The translations under genes and the position numbers were made by a program. Positions 7,933 to 16,555 of a DNA stretch of 25,491 nucleotides are shown one piece after another. The notes beneath the pieces are model-generated. The model worked only from the letters and a program-made list of their open reading frames with translations. It made no database searches and was not told where the DNA came from. Numbering within the stretch: position 1 is the stretch's first letter; the number at the start of each line of letters is the position of its first letter. The stretch lies in assembly GCA_964598005.1 (NCBI GenBank), contig CAZRAL010000040.1, positions 1-25,491 of the forward strand, given 5' to 3'. The DNA comes from CAZRAL01 sp964598005 (GTDB lineage: Bacteria > Pseudomonadota > Gammaproteobacteria > Burkholderiales > Usitatibacteraceae).

Positions 7933-8256
7933 CTAAAACAACTTTTCCTGATCGGAAATTGCCTTTTCCATAATCGCCTCACATGCCAGTATTCTACCCT
8001 TGACATAAGACTCGTCAACCAAGCCTGTTGATCGCGGCTTGTTGCCCTGGCCGGAGAGAAATTCGTGTGCAATATTAAGTGCGGTCATGATCGCAAGGCG
8101 TTCGTTGCCCACGACCTTGCCGCTATCGCGTATCTCGCGCATTTTGCGGTTTAAAAAATCGACCGAAGCCAGTAATTGTTTTTCCTCGCCTTGCGGTGCG
8201 GCAACACGAAATTCGCGACCCATTACATTGATGGTGACACCCTTGGCATCGCTCAC
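7933..8256 (-). CDS. zapA: Cell division protein ZapA
   Basis: A 107-residue cytosolic FtsZ-ring-associated protein that cross-links FtsZ filaments. It has the usual two-part layout: an N-terminal globular domain (VTINVMGREFRVAAPQGEE) and a C-terminal helical coiled coil beginning around VDFLNRKMREIRDSGK, with the conserved ERLAIMTALNIAHEFL. Length is typical. Its start overlaps the end of the upstream zapB-like gene by 4 bases (ATGA), so the two are translationally coupled. 6S RNA follows about 43 bp downstream. Confidence 0.93.
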   Translation of the reverse strand: MSDAKGVTINVMGREFRVAAPQGEEKQLLASVDFLNRKMREIRDSGKVVGNERLAIMTALNIAHEFLSGQGNKPRSTGLVDESYVKGRILACEAIMEKAISDQEKLF

Positions 8257-8462
8257 AGGCGCTCGCCTTCCGCTTCGGGTAATTGTGCAATCAACGCTGC
8301 GATGCGTGCCCTGGCGGTATCCAGCTTTTCGTTTAAACGTTTGATATCGTCCGTCTTCACGGCAACGGTTTGGCGCAGGTCGTTATTTTCAATGCGCAGC
8401 CGCTGAAACAGCTGAACGAAGTGGTTCAATTTTTCTTCGAAGTGGTTGAATTCCTGCTCCAT
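8253..8462 (-). CDS. zapB: ZapB-like coiled-coil cell division protein
   Basis: A 69-residue almost entirely helical protein, MEQEFNHFEEKLNHFV then RLRIENNDLRQTVAVKTDD, with heptad-like spacing of Leu/Ile/Val. It resembles the TIGR02449-type protein that pairs with ZapA in beta- and gammaproteobacteria. The frame is open further upstream, but the ATG at 8462 marks the start of the coiled coil, matches family length, and sits directly below a promoter-like sequence. There is no Shine-Dalgarno in front of it. It is coupled to zapA by a 4-base overlap. The symbol is by family analogy. Confidence 0.75.
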   Translation of the reverse strand: MEQEFNHFEEKLNHFVQLFQRLRIENNDLRQTVAVKTDDIKRLNEKLDTARARIAALIAQLPEAEGERL

Positions 8463-8497
8463 GTATAAACTGTAGCCAAAAAATCTCATGCGGTCAA
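8463..8497 (-). promoter_or_regulatory. Candidate sigma70 promoter for zapB-zapA, with almost no leader
   Basis: On the minus strand TTGACC (8497-8492) and TACAGT (8474-8469) are separated by exactly 17 bases. The -10 hexamer ends only 6 bases before the zapB ATG, so initiation at the usual distance would fall on or next to the A of the ATG. Confidence 0.5.
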
Positions 8498-8639
8498 TGA
8501 CTAAGCGGCTAAATTGAAAGTTGTTTCCAAAGCCACCTGTATCCATTTTCAGGGGTGCCCGAATTTGCATAAACCATTCCAGGTTGCGTGTAAACTGAAC
8601 AAAATTGGCAGTAATCGTAAACCCACTCGTATCTAAAAC

Positions 8640-11102
8640 ATGCTCAAATTCCCTCCTGGAAAATACCCTTCTGTGCCTGCCGCCATAAAGTCTTCTGAAA
8701 GCCTGAGTGAATTCAGTGCAGTTTTAAATTGGCTGCCCAGCCCAATCTGGAGCATAGATTGGGAGGGTAATCTCGATTTTGTCAACGATGTGTGGATCGA
8801 ATTTACAGGTCAAACGCTGCAACAAGCGCGTGAAGCTGGCTGGATGGCAACCATTCATCCCCAGGATCTGGAATCAATCAAGGCGGCGTGGGAGAGCGCT
8901 TTCGCAGATCGAACCCCGTTCAATGTCGAATACCGCATGCGGCGTGCGGATGCAAGCTATGCCTGGGTGCACGATGTTGGTACGCCCCGCTTTGCTGCTG
9001 ACGGAAATTTTCTGGGTTATGCCGGGACTTTTTTTAATATCACCGAAAGACGTCAAGCCGAATTGGCCGCACGAGAACGCGCCGAGCAGCTCCGCCTCAT
9101 GGCAGATAATATCCCGGCATTGATCGCGTTTTATACCAGCTGCGACCTAAAATGCCAGTTTGCCAATAAAGCTTATGCCTGTACTTATGGATGGGATGAA
9201 CGTTCGATTATCGGCAAAACCGTTTCCGAAGTCATCGGACAACAAGCCTACGAAGCAATTGCCCCATACTTGGAAAAAATTCGCCAAGGCCAGTCGGTCA
9301 GCTATGAACGACAATTGACACTGCCTGATGGCAATCAACGAATCATCGAAGTCAGCCTGCTGCCCCACCACGATACAACCGGTAATTTAACCGCTGCCTT
9401 TGTTTTGATCAACGACATCACAAAACACCGCCTGGCAGAGCGATCAATCCGCGAATCCGAAGAACGTCTCGGCAAATTTGCCGATGCCACCAGGGAAGGA
9501 ATTTTATTTCACGACAATGGAATCATTACCGATTGCAATCAGGCAGTGGCCGAATTTATCAAACAAAAACCCGCCGATTTGATCGGTCGCAGTGCATTTG
9601 ATTTTATCGCGCCAGAATCACAGGAGGAAGTGCTTGCCAATATCCGCAACAACTTCGAGCGCCCTTATGAAGCAACATTACTGCGTACCGATGGCACCCG
9701 TTTTGTCGCCGAACTGATAGAGAAGGAAATCATTTACAAAGGAAATCTGCATCGCATGACCGTGGTACGCGACATCAGCGACCGCAAGGAAGCAGAAGCA
9801 CGCATTCAATTCCTCGCCCATCACGATACGTTAACTCATCTGCCTAATCGCGCCTTGCTGATGGACCGCCTGAATCAGACCTTGGCAGCGGCGAGACGAC
9901 ACGGCAACCAGGTCGGTATTTTGTTTCTCGATCTGGATAATTTCAAAACCATCAATGATTCGCTGGGGCACTATGCCGGCGATGCACTGTTGAAGCGCGT
10001 TGCATCACGCCTTCAGGGAATCTTGCGCGGTGTGGATTTGGTAGGCCGTTTTGGCGGCGATGAATTCCTGGTTGTAGTAACCGACTTGAATCACGCCAAT
10101 GATATTATTCCCGTGGTCGAAAAAATAGTCGAGGCCATTTCCGAACCGTTTAGCCTGGAAAGCCAGATATTGAATGTATCCAGCAGCATTGGCATCAGTA
10201 TTTTTCCACGCGATGGTGAAAACGCCGATACATTAATCAAAAATGCGGATGCAGCAATGTATCTGGCAAAAGAACGCGGGCGTAACAATTACCAGTTTTT
10301 TACTACCAGCCTGCAGCAGTCGGCCTTTGCAGCTCTATCGATGGAATCTGGCATTCGCAAAGCCATCAAGGGGGTTCAATTCGTTCTGCATTATCAGCCG
10401 GAAATCGATGTGGCTACCGGTGCGCTGCTCGGGGTGGAAGCGTTAATTCGCTGGCGTCATCCCGAACTGGGTTTGTTGCATCCCGATCAATTCATTCCTA
10501 TCGCCGAACATCGTGGCCTCATCATGCCGATCGGCAAATGGGTACTGGAGCAGGCCTGCCGCCAGGCTCGCGAATGGCACGACGCTGGCATGCCCAGAAT
10601 ACCGATCGCCATCAATCTGTCGGCTATTCAGTTCAAGCAAAGCAGCCTTGCGGAAGACATTTCCCGCATCCTGACTGAAAATAATTTGAATGGCGCGGAT
10701 ATCGAACTGGAGTTGACCGAAAGCATGCTGATGGAGGATGCCGCGGAAACCAGCAAATTGCTGCATGGCTTTAAGAATCTGGGAATAAAACTGGCGATGG
10801 ATGATTTCGGCACCGGCTATTCTTCATTGTCCTATCTGAAACGCTTTCCCATTGATAAACTCAAGATTGATCGCTCTTTTATTCGTGACATTCCAGCGGA
10901 TCCCGACGATGTTGCCATTACCATCGCCATCATCAACCTCGCCAAGAGCCTTGGCATCAAAGTACTGGCCGAAGGGGTGGAGAACGAATATCAGGTGGAA
11001 TTCCTGAAGGCGCAGCAGTGCGACCAAATGCAGGGTTACCACATTGCCTATCCCATGCCTGCCGAAGAATTTCTGCCTTGGCAGCGCGCCCGGCCACATT
11101 AA
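8640..11102 (+). CDS. PAS-PAS-PAS-GGDEF-EAL cyclic di-GMP signalling protein
   Basis: An 820-residue, probably cytosolic, bifunctional c-di-GMP enzyme with no clear membrane segment. Three PAS domains occupy roughly 25-140, 150-265 and 270-385; the first ends in the PAC-type NITERRQAE. The GGDEF domain (about 390-550) has an intact catalytic GGDEF at 472-476 and an RxxD inhibitory site (RGVD) five residues before it, so diguanylate cyclase activity and product inhibition are expected. The EAL domain (about 565-815) has EAL at 600-602, ELTES, DDFGTGYSS at 721-729, KIDRSF and AEGVE, so phosphodiesterase catalysis also looks intact. Which activity dominates, and what the PAS domains sense, cannot be read. 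It is divergent from zapB and convergent with the CbiX gene. The ATG at 8640 has no strong Shine-Dalgarno. Confidence 0.95.
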   Translation: MLKFPPGKYPSVPAAIKSSESLSEFSAVLNWLPSPIWSIDWEGNLDFVNDVWIEFTGQTLQQAREAGWMATIHPQDLESIKAAWESAFADRTPFNVEYRMRRADASYAWVHDVGTPRFAADGNFLGYAGTFFNITERRQAELAARERAEQLRLMADNIPALIAFYTSCDLKCQFANKAYACTYGWDERSIIGKTVSEVIGQQAYEAIAPYLEKIRQGQSVSYERQLTLPDGNQRIIEVSLLPHHDTTGNLTAAFVLINDITKHRLAERSIRESEERLGKFADATREGILFHDNGIITDCNQAVAEFIKQKPADLIGRSAFDFIAPESQEEVLANIRNNFERPYEATLLRTDGTRFVAELIEKEIIYKGNLHRMTVVRDISDRKEAEARIQFLAHHDTLTHLPNRALLMDRLNQTLAAARRHGNQVGILFLDLDNFKTINDSLGHYAGDALLKRVASRLQGILRGVDLVGRFGGDEFLVVVTDLNHANDIIPVVEKIVEAISEPFSLESQILNVSSSIGISIFPRDGENADTLIKNADAAMYLAKERGRNNYQFFTTSLQQSAFAALSMESGIRKAIKGVQFVLHYQPEIDVATGALLGVEALIRWRHPELGLLHPDQFIPIAEHRGLIMPIGKWVLEQACRQAREWHDAGMPRIPIAINLSAIQFKQSSLAEDISRILTENNLNGADIELELTESMLMEDAAETSKLLHGFKNLGIKLAMDDFGTGYSSLSYLKRFPIDKLKIDRSFIRDIPADPDDVAITIAIINLAKSLGIKVLAEGVENEYQVEFLKAQQCDQMQGYHIAYPMPAEEFLPWQRARPH

Positions 11103-11123
11103 ACAGTGGGCATTGGCATAACG

Positions 11124-11531
11124 CTATAGATTTGCCATCACCCAGTCGGTAATTGCGTTCTGGAGAATCTCCACCTCACCCAGCACAGGCAAGATGCGAA
11201 ACGACAATCCATGCATGGCTGCCGCCTGCGCTACCAACTCGGGCAAATCTTTTTTAACGTGCCCGCCGCGGGCGAGAAACAGCGGCACTACCGTAATCTC
11301 GCGAATCCCCATCTGTGCGAGTTGTGCTGCGACGTCGCCAAAAGTCGGCGATGCCGGCGGAAGATAAGCCAATACCACGGGCTTCCCGCCCAAGCGTTCC
11401 GCCAGATGCGCCTGCAAGCAGGCAAAAGGCCAGGACCACTCAGGATCGGCAGAGCCATGAGAAAACAGGATGAGTGCCTGAATATCGATCGAATCGGCCA
11501 CCGCATTCGCCAAAAAATGAATATCTCGCAT
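11124..11531 (-). CDS. cbiX: Short CbiX-type sirohydrochlorin chelatase
   Basis: A 135-residue single-domain chelatase that inserts Co2+ (or Fe2+ in siroheme-making relatives) into sirohydrochlorin, a step of anaerobic cobalamin or siroheme synthesis; two copies dimerise. Metal-binding histidines are visible in LILFSHGSADP (H25) and PLFLARGGHVKKDLP. The ATG at 11531 is preferred because the conserved domain begins soon after it; an in-frame ATG at 11579 would add 16 residues. The gene is divergent from the B12 riboswitch and btuB, so it is not under that riboswitch, but the pairing argues for a corrin role. It converges with the GGDEF-EAL gene, with 21 bp between stops. Confidence 0.85.
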   Translation of the reverse strand: MRDIHFLANAVADSIDIQALILFSHGSADPEWSWPFACLQAHLAERLGGKPVVLAYLPPASPTFGDVAAQLAQMGIREITVVPLFLARGGHVKKDLPELVAQAAAMHGLSFRILPVLGEVEILQNAITDWVMANL

Positions 11532-11630
11532 GATATGGGCATTTGCAAATATAACGCGCGCAAATGGGCCAAAAGACAAGCCGGTGTATATCTTTTAAAG
11601 GCATATTCACGTAGCATTTCGTCTGTGTCA

Positions 11631-11817
11631 GGTGCTTTCTCTTCGTTGGAAAAAACGGGAAGAAAGATAATCGGGAAGCCCGTGCAATTCGGGCGCTGCC
11701 CCCGCAACGGTAATGGGTTCGATCAGCTTCACGCGGTTTTTCCGCAGCCACTGGTGAAATAAAACCGGGAAGGCGAAGTGTTGATCTTAAACCCCAGCCC
11801 GGAGACCGGCCTGCGCC
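11631..11817 (+). promoter_or_regulatory. Cobalamin riboswitch (AdoCbl aptamer) upstream of btuB
   Basis: All landmark elements are present in order. P1 arms are GGTGC (11631-11635) and GCGCC (11813-11817). Then come ACGGGAAG near 11664, the CCCCGCAACGGTAATG segment near 11699-11714, the B12 box GCCACTG at 11747-11753, the GGGAAGGC motif near 11767, and the terminal AGCCCGGAGACCGGCC near 11795-11810. The element lies about 105 bases ahead of the btuB ATG and should repress btuB when cobalamin is abundant. Confidence 0.96.
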
Positions 11818-11882
11818 ACGTTCATAACGTGTCAAGGGCGTAGGGATGCGGCCTCATTTCCGTGTACTGCGCAATCACCAAT

Positions 11883-11915
11883 GCAGCTTGCGGGGACGCT
11901 TGCTGCCGATCAGGA
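11883..11915 (+). promoter_or_regulatory. Putative expression-platform hairpin and btuB Shine-Dalgarno
   Basis: GCAGC (11883-11887) and GCTGC (11902-11906), with inner GCG and CGC, can form a hairpin closed by a GGGA loop. The btuB Shine-Dalgarno AGGA lies at 11912-11915, five bases after it and eight bases before the ATG at 11924. There is no T-tract, so control by translation initiation is likelier than by termination. This is inference from base pairing only. Confidence 0.4.
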
Positions 11916-11923
11916 TAATCATC

Positions 11924-13747
11924 ATGAAATGCAAAATCAGATTTTTTATCCCATTTTTGGGGCTGGGACTATTGTTAATTGCTTCTGCAAAAGCTCAAAC
12001 CACTCGCGCCGCCAAGCTGGACAAAGTAGTCGTCACCGCCACACGCACCTTGCAACCGACTGCGATTACGCTCGCACAGACTTATGTTATTGACCGCGAT
12101 GAGATTGAAGCATCGGGTGCAATCTCGCTTGCCGAATTGCTGCAACGCTATGCCGGTGTGGAAATCCGCGCCAGCGGTGGCCCTGGTCAACCTTCCGGCA
12201 TCTTCATGCGCGGCGCCAACAGTGCACATACACTGGTGCTGATCGATGGATTCCGTGTCGGCTCTGCTACATCGGGTTCGACCGCATTGGAAAATATAGC
12301 CCTCGATCTTGTCGAACGCATTGAGATCGTAAAAGGACCGCTTTCGAGCCTGTATGGTGCCGATGCTATGGGCGGCGTAGTGCAAATATTCACACGCGGC
12401 TCCGATCGGCCCCGGCTCACTGCAGAAGCTGGGGTCGGCAACCATTCGAGTCTGGTTTTTAACAGCGGCTTTTCAGCGATAGAGGGTAAAACCAGTCTGA
12501 CTGTCGATGCGGGCTATCGACGCATATCCGCGCCATCCGCCACCAATATCGAGGCAGGCGGCTATGTTTACGATCCCGACCGCGACCCTTATAGCGTTTC
12601 GCATGCACTGATCAAATTTTCGCATACGTTTTGGCAGGGCGAAAAAATATCGCTCAATGCCTGGCAATCGCGGAGCAAGACAAACTTCGATGCAGGCCCT
12701 GCTGATAATGCAAATAACCGGCAAACGCTTTCCGGTATCGAACTCGCAAGCGAAAACAAAATTCTCCCATGGTGGAATTCCTCCCTGAAGATCGGCCGCA
12801 CCACTGACGATAGCATCATCCACAGCAATTCTGGCGGCACCTTTCGCACCCAGCAAAATCAGATCGGCTGGCAAAACGAATTGGTCGCCCCTGCCGGTAA
12901 ATTACTGTTCGGCTATGCCTGGCTCGATCAACAAGTGAATAGTTCGATTGGTTATACCCAAGACCGGCGAACCACCCAATCGGTTTACGCCAGCCTTGCG
13001 GAACAGCTGGACAATCAACACCTTCATGCCAGTATTCGCCATGATCGGGACGATCAATACGGCAAGCGGAGCACCGGATCTATTTCTTACGGGGTCAATA
13101 TCTGGCCGGATGAACTAGTCTACGCCAGCTATGGCAAAGGCTTCCACGCGCCCAGCTTTAACGACTTGTACTATCCTAGCTTCAGCAATCCTTCATTGCG
13201 TCCGGAAAAATCGAAGAATAGCGAATTGGGTTATCGACTCACGCGACGGGATTATCAATTCAATTTGGCGGTATTTGATAACCAGATCGACGATCTCATC
13301 GCCTATAACGCGGCAGCGGCTAAACCGGAAAACCTGCGCCGCGCCCATATCAAAGGCTGGGAGGCCTCCGGGCAACTTAATTGGAATGGTTTTCTGCTCA
13401 AAGGTACGCTCACTGCGCAAAAACCCAAGGATGCCGATACAGGATTGCAACTTCAATCGCGTAGCAAACAATTTGGCAGCATTGCCATCTCAACAACGCA
13501 AGACAAATGGAATATGGGAATGGATATTACTGCCAGTGCGCGGCGCTATGACTCAACCAACGAAACGCCAGCCAGCATCATGGGGGGATACGTACTATTA
13601 GGCGCTTATGTGAAGTATAACGTCGACAAAAAGTGGGCCGTAGAATTGACGGGGACAAACCTCGCCAACCGCGCCTATGATCTGATCAAAGGCTACAATC
13701 CGCCCGGACGTTATATATTGCTGAACATAAAATTTGTGGCCTTCTAG
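11924..13747 (+). CDS. btuB: TonB-dependent outer-membrane vitamin B12 receptor (BtuB-like)
   Basis: A 607-residue outer-membrane beta-barrel. The signal peptide is MKCKIRFFIPFLGLGLLLIA followed by SAKA, probably cleaved before Q25. A TonB box (DKVVVTATR at 33-41) follows, then a plug domain with GIFMRGANSAHTLVLIDG and RIEIVKGPLSSLYGADAMGG, then the barrel ending in an aromatic residue (NIKFVAF). The ATG at 11924 is chosen over in-frame ATGs upstream because it starts the signal peptide and has AGGA eight bases before it. Length matches E. coli BtuB. The upstream B12 riboswitch supports cobalamin or another corrinoid as ligand. No BtuCDF transporter genes are adjacent. Confidence 0.93.
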   Translation: MKCKIRFFIPFLGLGLLLIASAKAQTTRAAKLDKVVVTATRTLQPTAITLAQTYVIDRDEIEASGAISLAELLQRYAGVEIRASGGPGQPSGIFMRGANSAHTLVLIDGFRVGSATSGSTALENIALDLVERIEIVKGPLSSLYGADAMGGVVQIFTRGSDRPRLTAEAGVGNHSSLVFNSGFSAIEGKTSLTVDAGYRRISAPSATNIEAGGYVYDPDRDPYSVSHALIKFSHTFWQGEKISLNAWQSRSKTNFDAGPADNANNRQTLSGIELASENKILPWWNSSLKIGRTTDDSIIHSNSGGTFRTQQNQIGWQNELVAPAGKLLFGYAWLDQQVNSSIGYTQDRRTTQSVYASLAEQLDNQHLHASIRHDRDDQYGKRSTGSISYGVNIWPDELVYASYGKGFHAPSFNDLYYPSFSNPSLRPEKSKNSELGYRLTRRDYQFNLAVFDNQIDDLIAYNAAAAKPENLRRAHIKGWEASGQLNWNGFLLKGTLTAQKPKDADTGLQLQSRSKQFGSIAISTTQDKWNMGMDITASARRYDSTNETPASIMGGYVLLGAYVKYNVDKKWAVELTGTNLANRAYDLIKGYNPPGRYILLNIKFVAF

Positions 13748-14044
13748 GTCACACTAAACAGATAGCGGCGCGGTAGAAGTCAGGTACCGCTTAGAAGAGA
13801 TTTAACGCAATTCCTGCCTGCACGCTGGCTTCATATAAATCTAATGTTTCGTCAACGAGCTTGTCGCACTCGAAAACCACCAAGACCGCGTAAAGTTAAT
13901 CGCCGGTTGGATTACTGATAACTGATGTTACGCACTGCAGAGGAGAAACATTTTTACCGGAAAAGCCATTTTCATAGGGAAGCCGCTTCGCCTGCGCGTA
14001 ACATCAACTGATAATATAAATTAGAAATGGAATAAGCCCCTTTG
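13748..14044. other. btuB-glmS convergent gap holding a palindromic repeat
   Basis: There is no gene in this gap between two convergent stops. A weak 6-bp hairpin (GCGGTA 13770-13775, TACCGC 13785-13790) is too weak and lacks a T-tract to be called a terminator. The right half holds the MITE-like element at 13919-14015. The rest shows nothing recognisable. Confidence 0.5.
13919..14015. repeat. MITE-like palindromic repeat, copy A
   Basis: A short element with perfect 11-bp terminal inverted repeats, TGATGTTACGC at 13923-13933 and GCGTAACATCA at 13996-14006. The left end TAACTGATGTTACGCAC (13919-13935) and the inner AAAGCCATTTTCATAG (13962-13977) recur identically in the atpA-atpG gap about 7 kb away. 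It has no coding capacity. Target duplications are not obvious. Confidence 0.65.
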
Positions 14045-15892
14045 TTATTCAACCGTAACCGATTTCGCCAGATTTCGCGGTTTATCTACATCCGTCCCGC
14101 GCATTAATGCCGTGTGATAAGCCAGCAATTGCACAGGAATGGCGTGGATCATCGGCGAGAGCAGCCCCGCGTGGCGTGGTGTGCGGATGACGTGCACACC
14201 CGCGCTGTCGGCGAAGTGGCTATCGAGATCGGTGAAGACGAAGAGTTCGCCGCCGCGCGCATGCACTTCCTGCATGTTGGATTTCACTTTTCCCAGCAGA
14301 GTATCGTTAGGTGCGATGACTACGACCGGCATGTTGTTATCGACCAGCGCCAGCGGGCCATGCTTTAGTTCGCCCGCCGGATAGGCTTCGGCGTGAATGT
14401 ACGAAATTTCTTTCAGTTTCAGCGCACCTTCCAGTGCGATGGGGTAGTGCAGGCCGCGACCCAAAAATAGCGCGTGGCTTTTAGGTGCGAATTTTTCCGC
14501 CCACGAGATAATTTGCGGCTCCAGGTTGAGCGCGTGCTGGATGCTGCCGGGCACATAGCGCATTTGTTCAAGGTACGCAGCTTCCTGCTCGGCGGTGAGG
14601 TGCTTTTTTTCTTTAGCCAGCGCCAGCGTGAGCGTGAACAGCGCGGCCAGTTGCGTGGTGAAGGCTTTGGTCGAGGCCACGCCAATTTCCGCGCCGGCGC
14701 GCGTATAGAAAACCAGCCGCGAGGCGCGCGGAATGGCGCTTTCGCGTACATTGCAGATGGAGAGTGTGTTGGCATGGCCGAGTTCTTTGGCGCGTTTTAG
14801 CGCCTCCATGGTATCCAGTGTTTCGCCCGATTGCGAGATGGTCACCACCAGTTGTTTGGGGTTGGCGATGGAGTCGCGGTAACGATATTCGTGCCCCAGC
14901 TCGACGTTGCATGGGATGCGTGCGATGGTTTCGATCCATTGCTTGGCGACCAATGCGGAGTAGTAGCTGGTGCCGGAGGCCAGGATCAGCACGGCTTGTG
15001 AGTCGCGGAAGATCGATGCCGCATCGGCGCCAAACAGTGCGGCATTAACGCCACCGGTCAACAATGCTTCCAGCGTATCGGCCACGGCACGCGGCTGCTC
15101 GTGGATTTCTTTTTGCATGAAGTGTTGATAGGGGCCGAGGTCATTGGCGTCGTCCACCACATCCGAAATATGTACGGCGCGCTCGACGCGCTGGCCGGAA
15201 CGGTCGACGATGGCGATGCCCTTGCGGGTGATTTCGGCCACGTCGCCTTCTTCGAGGTACATCACGCGGCGGGTCACCGGCAGGATGGCCGAGACGTCGG
15301 AGGCGATAAAGTTTTCATGGCACGCGGCATCGCCCACACCGATCAACAACGGGCAGCCGACGCGCGCGCAGGTCATCACGTCCGGCGCATTTTTCGCCAC
15401 CACGCCGATGGCGTAGGCGCCGTGCAGGTCTTTTACGGCGCGCTGGGTGGCCTGAAAGAGATTGCGCGATTCTGTGTAGTAATGATGGATGAGATGCGCG
15501 ATGACTTCGGTATCGGTCTGCGATTCAAAGGCATAACCCAGCCGCTTCAGTCGCTCGCGCTGGGCCTCGTGGTTTTCGATGATGCCGTTATGCACCACGG
15601 CAATTTCTTCGTTCGAAACGTGCGGGTGAGCGTTGGGCTCGGTAACGCCGCCATGGGTGGCCCAGCGGGTGTGGCCGATGCCGACGATGCCGGTCAAGCC
15701 TTCGGCGGCAATCCCGGCTTCCATTTCCGCCACGCGGCCGACGCGACGCACGCGCTTGATGTCGTCTTCAGCCTTGACGCCCAACACGGCGACGCCCGCG
15801 GAATCATAGCCGCGGTATTCGAGGCGTTTCAGGCCCTCGGTCAGGATGGGGACGATATTCCGTTGCGCAATAGCGCCGACTATTCCACACAT
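14045..15892 (-). CDS. glmS: Glutamine-fructose-6-phosphate aminotransferase (isomerizing)
   Basis: A 615-residue cytosolic enzyme that makes glucosamine-6-phosphate from fructose-6-phosphate and glutamine, the entry to UDP-GlcNAc for peptidoglycan and LPS. It starts MCGIVGAI, so processing exposes the N-terminal nucleophile Cys of the class II glutaminase domain (about 1-225; RGYDSAGVAV, HTRWATHG). Two SIS sugar-isomerase domains follow (SGTSYYSALVAKQWIE and the TISQSGETLDT motif near the middle; LGRGLHYPIALEGALKLKEISY later), ending in the conserved KSVTVE. The Shine-Dalgarno GGTGGAAAT lies directly before the ATG. No glmS ribozyme is seen upstream. It follows glmU and the HIT-like gene on the same strand, with a 108-bp gap, consistent with one amino-sugar unit. 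Confidence 0.97.
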   Translation of the reverse strand: MCGIVGAIAQRNIVPILTEGLKRLEYRGYDSAGVAVLGVKAEDDIKRVRRVGRVAEMEAGIAAEGLTGIVGIGHTRWATHGGVTEPNAHPHVSNEEIAVVHNGIIENHEAQRERLKRLGYAFESQTDTEVIAHLIHHYYTESRNLFQATQRAVKDLHGAYAIGVVAKNAPDVMTCARVGCPLLIGVGDAACHENFIASDVSAILPVTRRVMYLEEGDVAEITRKGIAIVDRSGQRVERAVHISDVVDDANDLGPYQHFMQKEIHEQPRAVADTLEALLTGGVNAALFGADAASIFRDSQAVLILASGTSYYSALVAKQWIETIARIPCNVELGHEYRYRDSIANPKQLVVTISQSGETLDTMEALKRAKELGHANTLSICNVRESAIPRASRLVFYTRAGAEIGVASTKAFTTQLAALFTLTLALAKEKKHLTAEQEAAYLEQMRYVPGSIQHALNLEPQIISWAEKFAPKSHALFLGRGLHYPIALEGALKLKEISYIHAEAYPAGELKHGPLALVDNNMPVVVIAPNDTLLGKVKSNMQEVHARGGELFVFTDLDSHFADSAGVHVIRTPRHAGLLSPMIHAIPVQLLAYHTALMRGTDVDKPRNLAKSVTVE

Positions 15893-16000
15893 ATTTCCAC
15901 CTCGATGGTTATGAATTGCATGGTATGTTAACCGTTGTTCATGAAAAAGTCATCGCTGCATGTTATTTCTGTACAACGCTTTCAGTAGACGGGGCACAGT

Positions 16001-16555
16001 TTATGCCATGAGCAAGGAACGTTGCAGCCCGTATTTTTCCACCAGCAGCACGCGCGTTTTTTTGACGATAGCCTGACATTCCGTGCTGGTCAGCAGCTCG
16101 AATGATGCGGCCCATGTTTTGGCATGGACAAAATCCGGAAAGCGCGGTGATTCGCCCCAGCGCCAGTCGGGATGTTTTGCCTTCGGGTTGCGCCCCAGCA
16201 GGTGCATATGCACTTGTCGGTGGGTCTTCGGATTTTTGGGCCCGACCGGTTCGGCACAATCGTTCAGCGCCCAGTTGCCGGCCTCCCAATAATTTATGCA
16301 ACCGCCCGCCAGTTGCGGCAACGCATCGAGCATGGCTTGCGCGGTCGCCGCGATCAGGAACGACCAGTGCATCAATTCGATGGGGTTAAGTTCGCTGCGC
16401 TCCCATATGCGGCGGGGCGGGTTGACCCAGAGGTGGCCGCCGTCTTCGCGGCTGAGCAACGGCATGGATGGCAGGGTGATGGTGCCGCCCGAGCACCGGA
16501 GCAAAGCGGAGTCTTTCGGCAAAGCAGCTTCATTAGGCTGCGCAGGATTGCTCAT
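16001..16555 (-). CDS. HIT-like superfamily protein
   Basis: A 184-residue soluble protein placed between glmU and glmS. Near residues 112-122 it carries HRQVHMHLLGR, which resembles the HIT-family motif HxHxHxxPR with Gln in place of the first His and H116 and H118 retained. Upstream features (WEAGNWALND, hydrophobic strand GGCINYW) fit the fold loosely. HIT proteins hydrolyse or transfer nucleoside phosphates, so activity on a nucleotide or sugar nucleotide is possible but not shown. The ATG at 16555 is chosen because it overlaps the glmU stop (TAATG), which implies translational coupling; the open frame extends eight codons further upstream. It may instead be a distant HIT-like family with another role. 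Confidence 0.65.
   Translation of the reverse strand: MSNPAQPNEAALPKDSALLRCSGGTITLPSMPLLSREDGGHLWVNPPRRIWERSELNPIELMHWSFLIAATAQAMLDALPQLAGGCINYWEAGNWALNDCAEPVGPKNPKTHRQVHMHLLGRNPKAKHPDWRWGESPRFPDFVHAKTWAASFELLTSTECQAIVKKTRVLLVEKYGLQRSLLMA

Noticed and set aside
13770..13790. GCGGTA/TACCGC hairpin after btuB as a terminator
   Set aside because: Six-base stem with a nine-base loop and no T-tract.
15101..15931. Open frame of 276 codons on the plus strand opposite glmS
   Set aside because: It is antisense to the conserved glmS glutaminase domain; codon-bias shadow.
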